A stretch of DNA of 64,000 nucleotides from Salinivibrio kushneri (GTDB lineage: Bacteria > Pseudomonadota > Gammaproteobacteria > Enterobacterales > Vibrionaceae). A program made the position numbers and the translations under genes. The DNA lies in NCBI RefSeq assembly GCF_027286325.1, contig NZ_CP114588.1, positions 868,001-932,000 on the forward strand. The letters are read 5' to 3'. Positions 36,585-46,706 of this stretch are shown one piece after another; the stretch's first letter is position 1, and each line of letters starts with the position of its first letter. The notes beneath the pieces were generated by a model. It ran no database searches. It was not told where the DNA came from and saw nothing but the letters and a program-made list of their open reading frames with translations.

Positions 36585-37232
36585 ATGAGAAAAGTAGTAG
36601 GCATGGGCTTGGTGCTCAGCACTCTTATAGCAGCGAGTGTGGTTAATGCGGCAGAAATTACCTCAGCACGTAATATTGAATTTGTGGTGGTTGATGGCAA
36701 GGAAATCAGTTTTGAAAACTGGGCACCGCAGCAGACGATTGAGCTAGATAACGGTACCCACCAATTAGTGATGCGCTTTGACGGAGAAGTAAAGAGAGGG
36801 AGCCAAAAGGTGATCTATACCTCTCGCCCGTATCTGTTTGAACTAGAGGTCGATGGGCGTAATGCTACTATCAATATTGACTCGAAATTGCGGGTAAAAA
36901 GCCAAGCCACCAGTTATTTTGACGGCACCCCGCAATGGCAAGCCGAGTTCGACAATGGTGATGTGATGCCTTTAGACGCTGTCGAGTTAAAAGGTGATGG
37001 GTTTGCCGCCTATGCAGACATGGAAGCGCTGGTGGCGGAGTATAACCGTGAGAATGGCATCATTATCGACCAAGGTGAGAGCAAGAACCTCAACGATGTA
37101 TTGGTTGAGGTGGACGATCAAGGCCAAGCCTCAATTAAGGGTGACGCTTTGTCGCAGTTGAAGCTTTGGTACACCAAAGCCAGTGATCAAGAGCGTAAGT
37201 CGTTCCGTCGTTGGATTATTGACCAAGATTAA
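36585..37232 (+). CDS. YccT family (DUF2057) secreted protein
   Basis: 215 residues with a signal peptide (about 1-23, VVNAAE). The body matches the YccT/DUF2057 pattern: ARNIEFVVVDGKEI near the N-terminus, then LDNGTHQLVMRFDGEV and a strand-rich domain, and a C-terminal helical segment ending ASDQERKSFRRWIIDQ. In enteric bacteria one member (CsgI) restrains curli assembly; that role should not be assumed here. It starts just after the porin terminator and stands alone. Confidence 0.85.
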   Translation: MRKVVGMGLVLSTLIAASVVNAAEITSARNIEFVVVDGKEISFENWAPQQTIELDNGTHQLVMRFDGEVKRGSQKVIYTSRPYLFELEVDGRNATINIDSKLRVKSQATSYFDGTPQWQAEFDNGDVMPLDAVELKGDGFAAYADMEALVAEYNRENGIIIDQGESKNLNDVLVEVDDQGQASIKGDALSQLKLWYTKASDQERKSFRRWIIDQD

Positions 37233-37287
37233 TTGCCTAGTGTGATGGGTGGTCGTTAGTACCACGCGCTTGACAGCTTTAAACCGT

Positions 37288-37322
37288 CAATAAAAAACGC
37301 GCCCAGCTGATGCTGGGCGCGT
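37288..37322 (-). terminator. terminator of the DksA-like zinc-finger gene
   Basis: AACGCGCCCAGC-TGAT-GCTGGGCGCGTT stem; the T-tract is on the minus strand, so it serves the minus-strand gene. Confidence 0.85.
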
Positions 37323-37365
37323 TCCGTTTAAGCCACGATGAGACAAGCGAAAGTCAACCTCGCGA

Positions 37366-37749
37366 TCACACGGTTTTACGTGCTCCTGCTGTGGCTCGGC
37401 GAGTGGCTGGATCGTGATGATAATAATTCGACGCACGACACTGCGGGCAGCGCTGCTCGGCGGCGTCTTTAATTAAATCATCCAGTGGAATCTCACTTTC
37501 ACAATCGGCACACAAGCCATAAATCTCCAAATCCATGGCACATAAAGCCGCATCGACTTTTTCTAAACGTTCACCGAGGCATCGGATGGCACCAGGTACC
37601 CCTTGGCTCTCTTTAATCAGATCCGAAATGGTGAGGTTTTCGCAATGCTTGTCCCAGTCTTCACGCAATCGCGTGGTTAATGTTGCTACCAGTTCAGTGC
37701 GCTCGCGGTTAAGCTCACGCCCAAGCTGGGCAAGGGTTGTCGTATCCAT
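37366..37749 (-). CDS. TraR/DksA-family C4 zinc-finger protein
   Basis: 127 residues: an N-terminal coiled-coil-like helical region (about 1-75) and a four-Cys zinc finger, CADC then CPQC, near residues 82-106. Members bind the RNA polymerase secondary channel or are small relatives of DksA; this one lacks the DxxDxA tip motif of true DksA as far as I can see. ATG 37749 is used, as the longer frame begins at a GTG without support. Single gene. Confidence 0.8.
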   Translation of the reverse strand: MDTTTLAQLGRELNRERTELVATLTTRLREDWDKHCENLTISDLIKESQGVPGAIRCLGERLEKVDAALCAMDLEIYGLCADCESEIPLDDLIKDAAEQRCPQCRASNYYHHDPATRRATAGARKTV

Positions 37750-37926
37750 GGTCAGTTCGCTTGATTGGCTAAAATGACTTTTATCATGACCCAGTTGCAC
37801 AAGTTGTTACCCTGATGTAAATCAAGGATCCAGCTAAAACCTTACAAAGAGTCCGTTTTTAGCGGTGCTCACCTGAGCTATAGTAGCCGCTCACTGTTGT
37901 TATGCTGTTGTGAGTGAAGTAACAAA

Positions 37927-38046
37927 ATGGAACACGATTTTAAAGAGCCTTATAACGTTAAGTATTTCATCGGCTTTCTGCTGGTCTTACTGATCCCGAC
38001 CTTACCTGCCAGCCTCACGTGGCTTGGCATTATTTTTGGCGGCTAA
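37927..38046 (+). CDS. small membrane protein of 39 residues, hypothetical
   Basis: ATG at 37927 behind GAAG with seven bases spacing; it encodes MEHDFKEPYNVKYFIG and then a single hydrophobic helix (about residues 14-37) ending in IIFGG and TAA. Polar N-terminus, one membrane span. No family recognised, but ribosome site, clean reading frame and helix all argue for a real small protein. It lies ahead of ybaN and may be part of the same transcript. Confidence 0.55.
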   Translation: MEHDFKEPYNVKYFIGFLLVLLIPTLPASLTWLGIIFGG

Positions 38047-38172
38047 TCACCGCCTTATTCACTCACCGCGCCGCATTCCTTATTCGCCATCCTGTACCTG
38101 TCTTAACTCTGCCACTACACTAGTGAGAGTGAAAGAGAGCCACGAAAGCTCAACAAAAGGTCATTGGTTACT

Positions 38173-38580
38173 ATGCAGCAAGCACCGACAGCCGCTTGGC
38201 GTTGGTTATGGAACGGATTAGGGTGGTTATGGGTCGCGCTGGGTGCGGCAGGGGCTTTTTTGCCTGTACTCCCTACCACGCCATTTTTGCTGCTCGCCAG
38301 TGGCTGCTTTATGCGTGGCTCTCCCCGCATCGCTAACTGGCTCCACGCCCATCCCACGTTTGGACCCATACTGACCGATTGGTACCAAAAGCGCGCAATT
38401 AGTCGCAAAGTTAAGCGGCGCGCGACGGTCATGATTGTGGCAAGTTTCAGTTTCTCCATTTATATCGTCGGTGCAATGTGGCTTAAAGGGCTACTCGTCA
38501 TGTGTTTAATTGTGCTCTTGTGCTGGTTTCTCCGCCTACCTGAAACGGAATCTGTTGCTGGCTCGGCCGAAAATTCATAA
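38173..38580 (+). CDS. ybaN: YbaN family inner-membrane protein (DUF454)
   Basis: 135 residues with two to three membrane helices. The family signature is present: [36 protein letters not shown], then [15 protein letters not shown] and a basic loop. Function unknown. It lies directly upstream of apt as in E. coli. ATG 38173 is used; a TTG at 38164 is closer to the AAGG and cannot be excluded. Confidence 0.85.
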   Translation: MQQAPTAAWRWLWNGLGWLWVALGAAGAFLPVLPTTPFLLLASGCFMRGSPRIANWLHAHPTFGPILTDWYQKRAISRKVKRRATVMIVASFSFSIYIVGAMWLKGLLVMCLIVLLCWFLRLPETESVAGSAENS

Positions 38581-38617
38581 CATTGCTGTTTGCGTTTTTT
38601 ATCGGCGAGAATTGGCC

Positions 38618-39163
38618 ATGAGCATCGACAGCTTGAATGTCATCAAACAAAGTATTCAAACCATCCCAGATTATCCCAAGCCTGGCATCTTATTTCGCGA
38701 TGTGACCAGCTTGATGGAAGACCCAGTTGCGTACCAAGCGACGATTGATGCCTTGGTAGCACAATACCGTGATCATGGGTTTACCAAGGTGATTGGCACT
38801 GAATCGCGCGGCTTTCTATTTGGTGCGCCACTGGCGCTGGCGTTAGGGCTGCCATTTGTGCCGGTTCGCAAACCTGGCAAATTACCACGCGCGGTGATCA
38901 GCGAGAACTATCAGCTGGAATACGGCGAAGATACCTTAGAAATTCACCGTGATGCGATCGACGAGGGCGATAAAGTGCTCGTCATTGACGATCTGCTGGC
39001 GACAGGTGGCACCATAGAAGCCACCGTGAAGCTGGTGCGCCGTTTAGGCGGTACCGTAGAACACGCCGGCTTTGTGATAAGCTTGCCGGATATCGGCGGT
39101 GAAGAAAAACTGGCCGCGCTTGGGATCAGTGTTTATAGCTTGTGCGAGTTTGCAGGCCATTAA
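38618..39163 (+). CDS. apt: adenine phosphoribosyltransferase
   Basis: Purine salvage enzyme converting adenine and PRPP to AMP, 181 residues. Family signatures: [34 protein letters not shown], and the PRPP loop [16 protein letters not shown] 38618 gives an N-terminus ([14 protein letters not shown]) in line with E. coli Apt; a longer frame from 38510 overlaps ybaN and is rejected. Between ybaN and dnaX. Confidence 0.95.
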   Translation: MSIDSLNVIKQSIQTIPDYPKPGILFRDVTSLMEDPVAYQATIDALVAQYRDHGFTKVIGTESRGFLFGAPLALALGLPFVPVRKPGKLPRAVISENYQLEYGEDTLEIHRDAIDEGDKVLVIDDLLATGGTIEATVKLVRRLGGTVEHAGFVISLPDIGGEEKLAALGISVYSLCEFAGH

Positions 39164-39220
39164 TGCCAGGCTATATGCAGGGTCCCGCGTTAGCAATAAG
39201 CATACAGGAAGCGAATTGAC

Positions 39221-41497
39221 ATGAGTTACCAAGTCCTCGCTCGCAAGTGGCGACCCCATAATTTTGAGTCTGTTGCTGGTCAAAGTCACGTGCTGACGGC
39301 CTTGGCCAATGCATTGGATCATGACCGCTTGCACCACGCATACTTGTTCAGTGGTACTCGCGGTGTGGGTAAAACCACCATTGCACGTATTTTTGCCAAA
39401 GGGCTTAATTGTGAACAGGGCGTGTCGTCATCGCCTTGTGGTCAGTGTTCAACCTGTCGTGAAATTGATGAGGGCCGGTACGTTGATTTGTTAGAAATTG
39501 ATGCCGCTTCTCGTACCAAGGTAGAAGACACGCGAGAGTTGCTCGACAACGTTCAATACAAGCCAGCACGTGGCCGCTATAAAGTGTACCTCATTGATGA
39601 GGTACACATGCTGTCACGCCACAGTTTCAATGCATTGCTAAAAACGTTAGAAGAGCCGCCTGAGTACGTAAAGTTTTTATTGGCGACCACGGATCCACAA
39701 AAGCTACCGGTTACCATTTTATCGCGTTGCCTGCAATTTCATTTAAAGCACTTTGACGCCAGCCAGATTCAGACGCAGCTAGAGCATATCCTTGGTCAAG
39801 AAGGGGTCGAGGCAGAATCACGTGCTTTAATGCTATTGTCACGGGCTGCGGAAGGCAGTATGCGCGATGCCTTGAGCTTAACCGATCAGGCGATTGCGCT
39901 CGGTAATGGACAAATTAGCACCCAAGCAGTGGCAGAGATGCTAGGGACCCTGAGTACCGATAACGCACTCTTACTCCTTGAAGCCTTGGCGAACCATGAT
40001 GCGGTCGAGTTGATGAACATGCTGGCGCAAATTGCGCACGTCGGGGTGGAATGGGATGGCTTACTCAAAGAGTTAGCCAGTCAGCTTCACCATGTCGCGT
40101 TGGCCCAAGCACTGCCTCAGACACATGATGATGACAGTGGGGAGCAAGCACGGATTCACGCCTTGGCCTCGCGACTTTCGCCACAAGATGTGCAGCTGTG
40201 TTATCAAATGGCACTGCAAGGGCGACAAGACCTGCCTTATGCCCCTGATGGGCGGGCCGGTCTAGAAATGGTCTTGCTGCGTATGTTGGCGTTTCAGCCG
40301 GTCAAAACCGTGCCGTATGAACCGGCTACTATATCAGTGCCGGCAAGCGATCCCGCTTCTGAGTCAAAGCAGCCGGTAAAAAAAGATCCCTCGCAAGCAC
40401 TGAACGCGTTGAAAGCGCAGGTCTCATCGGCCAATGTGGCGCCGCCAAACCAAGGGCCTTCAGACCATGCGCCCCAGGGGCATGAGGCACAACAGAGGCC
40501 CATGGGCGATACTCCGATGGATAAGAGCCAGTACACGCTGGAAAGTCGCCAAGATATCAATGACACACATGCGCCAGCGCCTCAGCAGCCGATGGCAAAG
40601 ACTGGCACGGAGGTGCCTAGCGCAGATGCATCTGGTAGTGGGGCTCGTGAAGCGAGTGTCGCCGAGCAGAGCCAACCGGTGGCCGATGATTCGGTGCCTG
40701 ATCCAGCGACACCCCCCGCGAGTCAGTCATCGGCCTCTTCGCCTGCCTCTAGCCTTATTCAGGCGCGTAATCAGTTGCGTAGTCGTATGAAGCGTCAAGT
40801 TGATCAAACGGGGAGCAGTGTAAAAAAGGCGGGACGGACACCGGCCAAGACTGATGCGTTATCTGTGCTCGATCGCGTAGCGACAGCGGCAGAGAGTGCA
40901 TCGCCTGTGTCCGCCCCGGTGCACCAATCGGGCAATTCGACGTCAGCACCAAAGCAAACATCGCATGGAAGTGAGGTATCGTCAGAGCCTTATCAATGGC
41001 GCCCTACCCAGCCCGTGCAACAATCGCCTGAGGTTGCACCAACCCTGACACCTAAGTCGATAAAGCAGGCGTTAGAGCATGAAAAAACGGCTGCTATGCG
41101 TGACAAACTGGTGCAGGAAACCAATGCGCAAGATCCTTGGTGTGCGCTGGCAGACAGCTTAGAGGTGGAGCGGTTGGTCAAGCAAATGGCGCTCAATGCG
41201 GCGATGTCGCAGCAAGGTGAGCAAGTACAGCTTATCTTGCGCCCAGATCAATCGCACCTTAATACCGAAAAAGCCCAGCAGCAATTGACTCAGGCCTTGA
41301 CGACAGCGCTAGGCGCCCCCATAACCTTGGAGGTGCAGCTCGGGGAAGCGGGAATCACACCTTTAGAGCGGCGCGAGCAGCTCTATCAACAAAAATTAGC
41401 GCAGGCGACACACAGCCTGCATAATGATCCGAATGTGACTTTTATTCTTCAACGCTTTGCGGCGGAGTTAGAAGAAGACAGCATTCGACCAATTTAA
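39221..41497 (+). CDS. dnaX: DNA polymerase III subunits tau and gamma
   Basis: Clamp-loader ATPase, 758 residues as tau. Domain I has the Walker A FSGTRGVGKTTIARIF (about 44-59), a zinc-binding Cys cluster (CEQGVSSSPCGQCSTC), Walker B LIDEVHML and the sensor segment LATTDPQKLPVTILSRC. Domain III ends near residue 365. A polar, Gln/Ser/Pro-rich linker covers about 370-620, and the C-terminal tau domain binds the polymerase and helicase. At 40378-40384 a run of seven A in frame A AAA AAA could direct a -1 shift to a TGA at 40483-40485, giving a product of about 421 residues, close to E. coli gamma. First of dnaX-ybaB-recR. Confidence 0.96.
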   Translation: MSYQVLARKWRPHNFESVAGQSHVLTALANALDHDRLHHAYLFSGTRGVGKTTIARIFAKGLNCEQGVSSSPCGQCSTCREIDEGRYVDLLEIDAASRTKVEDTRELLDNVQYKPARGRYKVYLIDEVHMLSRHSFNALLKTLEEPPEYVKFLLATTDPQKLPVTILSRCLQFHLKHFDASQIQTQLEHILGQEGVEAESRALMLLSRAAEGSMRDALSLTDQAIALGNGQISTQAVAEMLGTLSTDNALLLLEALANHDAVELMNMLAQIAHVGVEWDGLLKELASQLHHVALAQALPQTHDDDSGEQARIHALASRLSPQDVQLCYQMALQGRQDLPYAPDGRAGLEMVLLRMLAFQPVKTVPYEPATISVPASDPASESKQPVKKDPSQALNALKAQVSSANVAPPNQGPSDHAPQGHEAQQRPMGDTPMDKSQYTLESRQDINDTHAPAPQQPMAKTGTEVPSADASGSGAREASVAEQSQPVADDSVPDPATPPASQSSASSPASSLIQARNQLRSRMKRQVDQTGSSVKKAGRTPAKTDALSVLDRVATAAESASPVSAPVHQSGNSTSAPKQTSHGSEVSSEPYQWRPTQPVQQSPEVAPTLTPKSIKQALEHEKTAAMRDKLVQETNAQDPWCALADSLEVERLVKQMALNAAMSQQGEQVQLILRPDQSHLNTEKAQQQLTQALTTALGAPITLEVQLGEAGITPLERREQLYQQKLAQATHSLHNDPNVTFILQRFAAELEEDSIRPI
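40378..40384 (+). promoter_or_regulatory. candidate programmed -1 frameshift site in dnaX
   Basis: GTA AAA AAA GAT gives the heptamer A AAA AAA at codons 386-388. The -1 frame adds 33 residues and stops at 40483-40485. The location right after domain III matches that of the E. coli site. No clear downstream stem-loop or upstream stimulator was seen. Confidence 0.5.
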
Positions 41498-41521
41498 GAC
41501 ACCTAACCAAGAGAGAGAATT

Positions 41522-41851
41522 ATGTTTGGTAAAGGCGGCATGGGTAACATGATGAAGCAGGCGCAGCAAATGCAGGAGCGCATGCAGAAAGTACAAGAAG
41601 AAATTGCCAGCATGGAAGTGACGGGCGAAGCGGGCGCAGGCATGGTGAAAGTCACCATGACAGGCAGCCACAGCATCCGTCGTGTCGACATCGACGATAG
41701 CCTGATGGAAGATGATAAAGACATGCTGGAAGACTTGATTGCGGCTGCATTCAACGATGCTGCCCGTCGTGTTGAGGAGCAACAAAAAGAGAAAATGGCA
41801 GAAGTGACAGGTGGTATGCAGTTACCACCAGGCATGAAAATGCCATTTTAA
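41522..41851 (+). CDS. ybaB: YbaB/EbfC family nucleoid-associated protein
   Basis: 109 residues with a helical, Met/Gln-rich N-terminus ([17 protein letters not shown]) and the YbaB core [32 protein letters not shown]-binding dimer that co-occurs with recR. It starts 24 bases after dnaX and ends three bases before recR. Confidence 0.95.
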   Translation: MFGKGGMGNMMKQAQQMQERMQKVQEEIASMEVTGEAGAGMVKVTMTGSHSIRRVDIDDSLMEDDKDMLEDLIAAAFNDAARRVEEQQKEKMAEVTGGMQLPPGMKMPF

Positions 41852-41854
41852 TCT

Positions 41855-42463
41855 ATGCGCACCAGCCAGTTACTTGAACAACTGATGGACTCGCTGCGTT
41901 GCTTGCCAGGCGTTGGCCCTAAATCAGCGCAGCGGATGGCCTACCACCTATTGCAGAGAAACCGCCAAGGTGGACTGGCTCTCGCGCAAGCGTTGAGCAC
42001 GGCAATGACAGACATTGGCCACTGCAGCCAATGTCGAACCTTTACCGAGCAAGACGTGTGCGCGATTTGCGATAACCCGAAACGCCAAGAAACCGGGTTG
42101 ATTTGTGTAGTTGAAAGCCCAGCAGATATTGCGGCCGTCGAGGCTACCGGCCAGTACTCTGGGCGGTACTTTGTCTTGATGGGGCATTTGTCCCCCCTTG
42201 ATGGCATTGGCCCGGCAGACATTGGCCTTGATGTGTTGGAAAAGCGTTTGCAACACGAACCGATTCAAGAGCTTATCTTAGCGACTAACCCGACGGTGGA
42301 AGGCGAGGCCACGGCGCAATACATCGCTGAACTTTGCCAAGAGCACCAAGTGGGTGCCAGCCGAATTGCGCATGGCGTGCCAATGGGAGGCGAGCTTGAA
42401 CTGGTCGATGGCACCACGCTGTCTCACTCAATTATCGGCCGCCAGCAGTTAAAGTATCGCTAA
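41855..42463 (+). CDS. recR: recombination mediator RecR
   Basis: RecFOR-pathway protein of 202 residues. An N-terminal helix-hairpin-helix ([20 protein letters not shown]), a C4 zinc finger ([16 protein letters not shown]) and a TOPRIM domain ([15 protein letters not shown]) are all present. ATG three bases after the ybaB stop, so translation is coupled. Confidence 0.96.
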   Translation: MRTSQLLEQLMDSLRCLPGVGPKSAQRMAYHLLQRNRQGGLALAQALSTAMTDIGHCSQCRTFTEQDVCAICDNPKRQETGLICVVESPADIAAVEATGQYSGRYFVLMGHLSPLDGIGPADIGLDVLEKRLQHEPIQELILATNPTVEGEATAQYIAELCQEHQVGASRIAHGVPMGGELELVDGTTLSHSIIGRQQLKYR

Positions 42464-42538
42464 ATTGTTTGACGAGCCCTCAACGGTGGGTGAACCTCCT
42501 TACTCGGCGATACAGCGCCAACAGCGTGATTGACCCTC

Positions 42539-42572
42539 AAAAGCCTAGCCTCTGGTTAGGCTTTTCTTTTTC
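42539..42572 (+). terminator. terminator after dnaX-ybaB-recR
   Basis: A 12-base stem, AAAAGCCTAGCC and GGTTAGGCTTTT with one G:U pair, a TCT loop and a pyrimidine-rich tail. Confidence 0.85.
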
Positions 42573-42621
42573 TATTGCCTATCGCTTTAATACTAACTGG
42601 CTTTTATTTGACCACCTAGGC

Positions 42622-42650
42622 CTTGAAAGCGTGTAACAGGATCCCTATAT
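42622..42650 (+). promoter_or_regulatory. heat-shock (sigma32-type) promoter of htpG
   Basis: CTTGAAA (42622-42628), 14-base spacer, CCCTATAT (42643-42650): close to CTTGAAA-N11-16-CCCCATnT. It lies about 85 bases before the htpG ATG. Confidence 0.75.
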
Positions 42651-42734
42651 CCAAAAGAACTGAATACGAATTCATTGTAACGTGGGCATCGAGCCCACGT
42701 CGCCATTAATCCTCATAGTGTTAGGTAGATTGAC

Positions 42735-44630
42735 ATGAGCGTGAAAACCCCAGAAAAACATCAGTTTGGTTCAGATACGTCCAAGTTACTGCAGTTGATG
42801 ATCCACTCTCTCTACTCAAACAAAGAGATTTTCCTGCGAGAGCTAGTGTCAAACGCGTCAGATGCCGCTGATAAGCTGCGTTTTAAAGCGTTGTCCGCCC
42901 CTGAGCTTTATGAAAATGACGGTGACCTGCGCGTTCGCCTTTCCTTTGATAGTGACGCCGGTACGTTGACTGTCTCAGACAATGGTATTGGTATGAGCCG
43001 TGATGATGTCATCGCCAACCTCGGTACCATTGCCAAATCGGGCACAGAAGAGTTTCTTAAACAGCTTAACGAAGATCAAAGCAAAGACTCGAACCTGATT
43101 GGTCAGTTCGGGGTCGGCTTTTACTCTGCCTTTATTGTGGCTGACAAGGTAACTGTACGCACTCGTGCGGCGGGTCTTGCTGCCAACGAGGCAGTGCAGT
43201 GGGAGTCAACCGGTGAAGGTGAGTATACCCTAGAGCCTATCAGCAAATCTGACCGTGGCACTGAGATTACGCTGCACCTTAAAGACGACGAGAAAGAGTT
43301 CCTCAATGATTGGCGCCTACGTGAGGTGATCGGTAAATACTCCGACCATATCGGTATTCCGGTAGAAATGTGGACGCAAGAGAAAGACGAGGAAGGTAAT
43401 GAGACGGGCGAAGGTAAGTGGGAGCAAGTCAACAAAGCGCAAGCGCTTTGGACTCGCGCTAAGTCCGATATCTCGGCAGACGAATACAAAGAGTTCTATA
43501 AGCATGTGTCGCATGACTTTGCCGAACCGCTGACGTGGAGCCACAACCGTGTAGAGGGTAAAAACGACTACACCAGCTTGCTGTATATCCCGTCAAAAGC
43601 CCCTTGGGATCTTTACAACCGCGAGCACAAACATGGGCTGAAACTCTATGTACAACGCGTCTTTATCATGGATGATGCGTCACAGTTCATGCCAAGCTAC
43701 TTGCGCTTTGTCCGTGGTTTGATTGACTCTAACGATTTACCGCTTAACGTTTCGCGTGAAATTCTGCAAGACAACAAGATCACGCAGTCACTGCGCGGTG
43801 CGTGCACCAAGCGTGTGCTGTCGATGTTAGAAAAGCTGGCTAAAAACGATGCGGAGAAGTATCAGACGTTTTGGCGTGAATTTGGCTTGGTGATGAAAGA
43901 AGGGCCGGCGGAAGATTTCAGCAATAAAGAAAAAATTGCTGGCTTGCTGCGCTTTGCATCAACGCATGAAGACAGCGCTGAACAAACCGTCTCCTTGGCC
44001 GACTACGTGTCGCGCATGAAAGAAGAGCAAGACAAAATCTACTACATCACCGCGGATAGCTATAATGCGGCGAAACACAGCCCGCACTTGGAGCAGTTTA
44101 AAGCCAAAGGCATCGAAGTTATCTTGATGTATGACCGCATTGATGAGTGGTTGATGAGCTACCTGACCGAGTTTGATGGCAAGCAGTTCCAGGCAATCAC
44201 CAAGGCGGATCTCGACCTGAGCCAATTCGACGATGAAGAGGCAAAAGCAGAGCGTGAAGAAACCGAAAAAGCCTTTGAGTCTGTGATTGAGCGAGTAAAA
44301 TCGCACTTGGGCGATCGCGTTAAAGATGTACGTACCACCTTTAAACTCTCTGGCACGCCGGCGGTGGTGGTGACCGATCAGTTTGAAATGGGCACGCAAA
44401 TGGCGAAGCTTTTAGAAGCCGCTGGCCAGCAAGCGCCTGATGTGAAGTACATCTTTGAACTGAACCCAGAGCACGCTCTGGTTAAGCGCATGGCAGATGA
44501 AAGCGATGAGCAGAAATTCGGTACCTGGGTAGAAATGCTGCTCGGTCAAGCGATGCTGGCAGAGAAAGGCAGTATGGACGATCCGTCAGACTTCTTGGCC
44601 TCGGTCAACCAGCTTCTGACTAAGGTATAA
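42735..44630 (+). CDS. htpG: Hsp90-family chaperone HtpG
   Basis: ATP-dependent cytosolic chaperone of 631 residues. GHKL ATPase motifs are clear: [34 protein letters not shown], and [15 protein letters not shown]. The middle domain has the catalytic-loop Arg in [13 protein letters not shown]. The C-terminal dimerisation domain is present and the chain ends without an MEEVD tail, as usual for bacteria. A heat-shock promoter lies upstream. Confidence 0.97.
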   Translation: MSVKTPEKHQFGSDTSKLLQLMIHSLYSNKEIFLRELVSNASDAADKLRFKALSAPELYENDGDLRVRLSFDSDAGTLTVSDNGIGMSRDDVIANLGTIAKSGTEEFLKQLNEDQSKDSNLIGQFGVGFYSAFIVADKVTVRTRAAGLAANEAVQWESTGEGEYTLEPISKSDRGTEITLHLKDDEKEFLNDWRLREVIGKYSDHIGIPVEMWTQEKDEEGNETGEGKWEQVNKAQALWTRAKSDISADEYKEFYKHVSHDFAEPLTWSHNRVEGKNDYTSLLYIPSKAPWDLYNREHKHGLKLYVQRVFIMDDASQFMPSYLRFVRGLIDSNDLPLNVSREILQDNKITQSLRGACTKRVLSMLEKLAKNDAEKYQTFWREFGLVMKEGPAEDFSNKEKIAGLLRFASTHEDSAEQTVSLADYVSRMKEEQDKIYYITADSYNAAKHSPHLEQFKAKGIEVILMYDRIDEWLMSYLTEFDGKQFQAITKADLDLSQFDDEEAKAEREETEKAFESVIERVKSHLGDRVKDVRTTFKLSGTPAVVVTDQFEMGTQMAKLLEAAGQQAPDVKYIFELNPEHALVKRMADESDEQKFGTWVEMLLGQAMLAEKGSMDDPSDFLASVNQLLTKV

Positions 44631-44673
44631 TCGACAGGCGATTGTCGAGACCACATACTGAATGACTATCGAA

Positions 44674-44699
44674 CAAGCCCGGCCGGATTGCCGGGCTTG
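44674..44699 (+). terminator. GC-rich hairpin after htpG
   Basis: CAAGCCCGGC-CGGATT-GCCGGGCTTG, a perfect ten-base stem but with no T-tract, so either a weak terminator or an mRNA-end stabiliser. Confidence 0.5.
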
Positions 44700-44766
44700 A
44701 TAGCGTTTAGTTAAGCGTGTATGTTTCGTGTCTTTGCGAATATAGACGCAGTTTAACGAAACCTAA

Positions 44767-45432
<666 letters not shown>

Positions 45433-45497
45433 ACCAGGCTCAATGTGTCTCGCGTTTACGTGCTGACACAGGTTGTCATCGGTATTGCTGATAGTAG

Positions 45498-45533
45498 AAA
45501 CCGGAGCTGACGATTAGTCGCTCCGGTTTTTTT
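45498..45533 (+). terminator. terminator after adk
   Basis: AAACCGGAGC and GCTCCGGTTTTTTT, with an inner GAC/GTC extension. Confidence 0.9.
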
Positions 45534-45642
45534 ATGGCAAGCTAAGCGCCATTCTCCAAACAATTTAATCAGATACGTTAAATTGGAAAGGTACAACAAA
45601 AATACTGGGCTCGCGGCCGAGCCAAAGCCAAGGACAACAAAC

Positions 45643-46617
45643 ATGACCGAAAAGCATAACCAAGTTGGCGTACTTCTGGTCAACCTGGGAACCCCAGATG
45701 CGCCTACCTCTTCTGCTGTAAAGCGCTTTTTATCTGAGTTTCTTCATGATCATCGGGTGGTCGATTTAACGCGTTGGTTGTGGTGCCCACTGCTTCATGG
45801 TGTGATTCTCCCGGTACGCTCTCCCAAGGTGGCGAAGCTCTATCAAAGTGTTTGGATGGATGAGGGTTCACCGCTGATGGTGTATGCCACACGCCAGCGT
45901 GATGCCTTAGCCAACAAGTCGGGACTACCCGTTGCCCTAGGAATGACTTATGGTTCACCGTCGATGACGGATGGTATTGAGCAACTGCAGCAACAAGGCT
46001 GCGAAAAGGTCATGGTTTTGCCCTTGTACCCGCAATACTCTGCCACCACCACTGCTGCGGTATTTGATAAAGTCGCCAAATCCCTCAAAGGACGCCCTTT
46101 GCTTCCTGAGCTTCGCTTTGTGCACCACTATCACGATCATCCGGCGTATCAATCGGCATTGGCTGACTCCGTGAGACGCCACTGGGATAAACACGGCAAA
46201 GGCGATCTCTTACTGTGTTCATACCATGGGATCCCGCAACGCTTTGCCGATAATGGCGACCCGTATCCGCAACATTGCGAACAAACCACGGCGTTGTTGC
46301 AGGCGGAACTCGGGCTCCCCGATCAAGCGATCATGATGAGCTACCAATCGCGGTTTGGACGTGAAGAGTGGCTTAAGCCTTACACAGATAAAACATTAGA
46401 ATCGCTGCCCGCGAAAGGGGTAAAGACACTTGATATTATGACGCCAGCCTTTTCATCAGACTGCTTGGAAACCTTGGAAGAAATTGCCGGTGAGTGTCGG
46501 GATATCTTTTTAGAAGCAGGTGGCGAAGCCTTTCGTTTTATCCCATGCTTAAACGATGACGAGGCGCATATTGAGTTAATGGCGACGCTGGTGGCAGAGC
46601 ATACGCAAGGGTGGTAG
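45643..46617 (+). CDS. hemH: ferrochelatase
   Basis: Inserts Fe(II) into protoporphyrin IX, the last step of haem synthesis; peripheral on the inner membrane. 324 residues with [14 protein letters not shown] at the N-terminus, the catalytic His in SYHGIPQRF, and the C-terminal [12 protein letters not shown] segment. ATG 45643 follows AAGGAC; a longer frame from 45583 would add 20 residues unlike the family. Confidence 0.96.
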   Translation: MTEKHNQVGVLLVNLGTPDAPTSSAVKRFLSEFLHDHRVVDLTRWLWCPLLHGVILPVRSPKVAKLYQSVWMDEGSPLMVYATRQRDALANKSGLPVALGMTYGSPSMTDGIEQLQQQGCEKVMVLPLYPQYSATTTAAVFDKVAKSLKGRPLLPELRFVHHYHDHPAYQSALADSVRRHWDKHGKGDLLLCSYHGIPQRFADNGDPYPQHCEQTTALLQAELGLPDQAIMMSYQSRFGREEWLKPYTDKTLESLPAKGVKTLDIMTPAFSSDCLETLEEIAGECRDIFLEAGGEAFRFIPCLNDDEAHIELMATLVAEHTQGW

Positions 46618-46706
46618 GGCGATAAAATTCGTCCACCAGACGCTATGCAGGCGCAAATTCTGTGGTAGAATTCGCGCCTCCCTTCCATTAGCTAGTTACA
46701 CGAACC

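Noticed and set aside
40434..40790. 118-codon frame inside dnaX
   Set aside because: Shadow in the +1 frame of the low-complexity linker; it is not the -1 frame reached from the slippery site.
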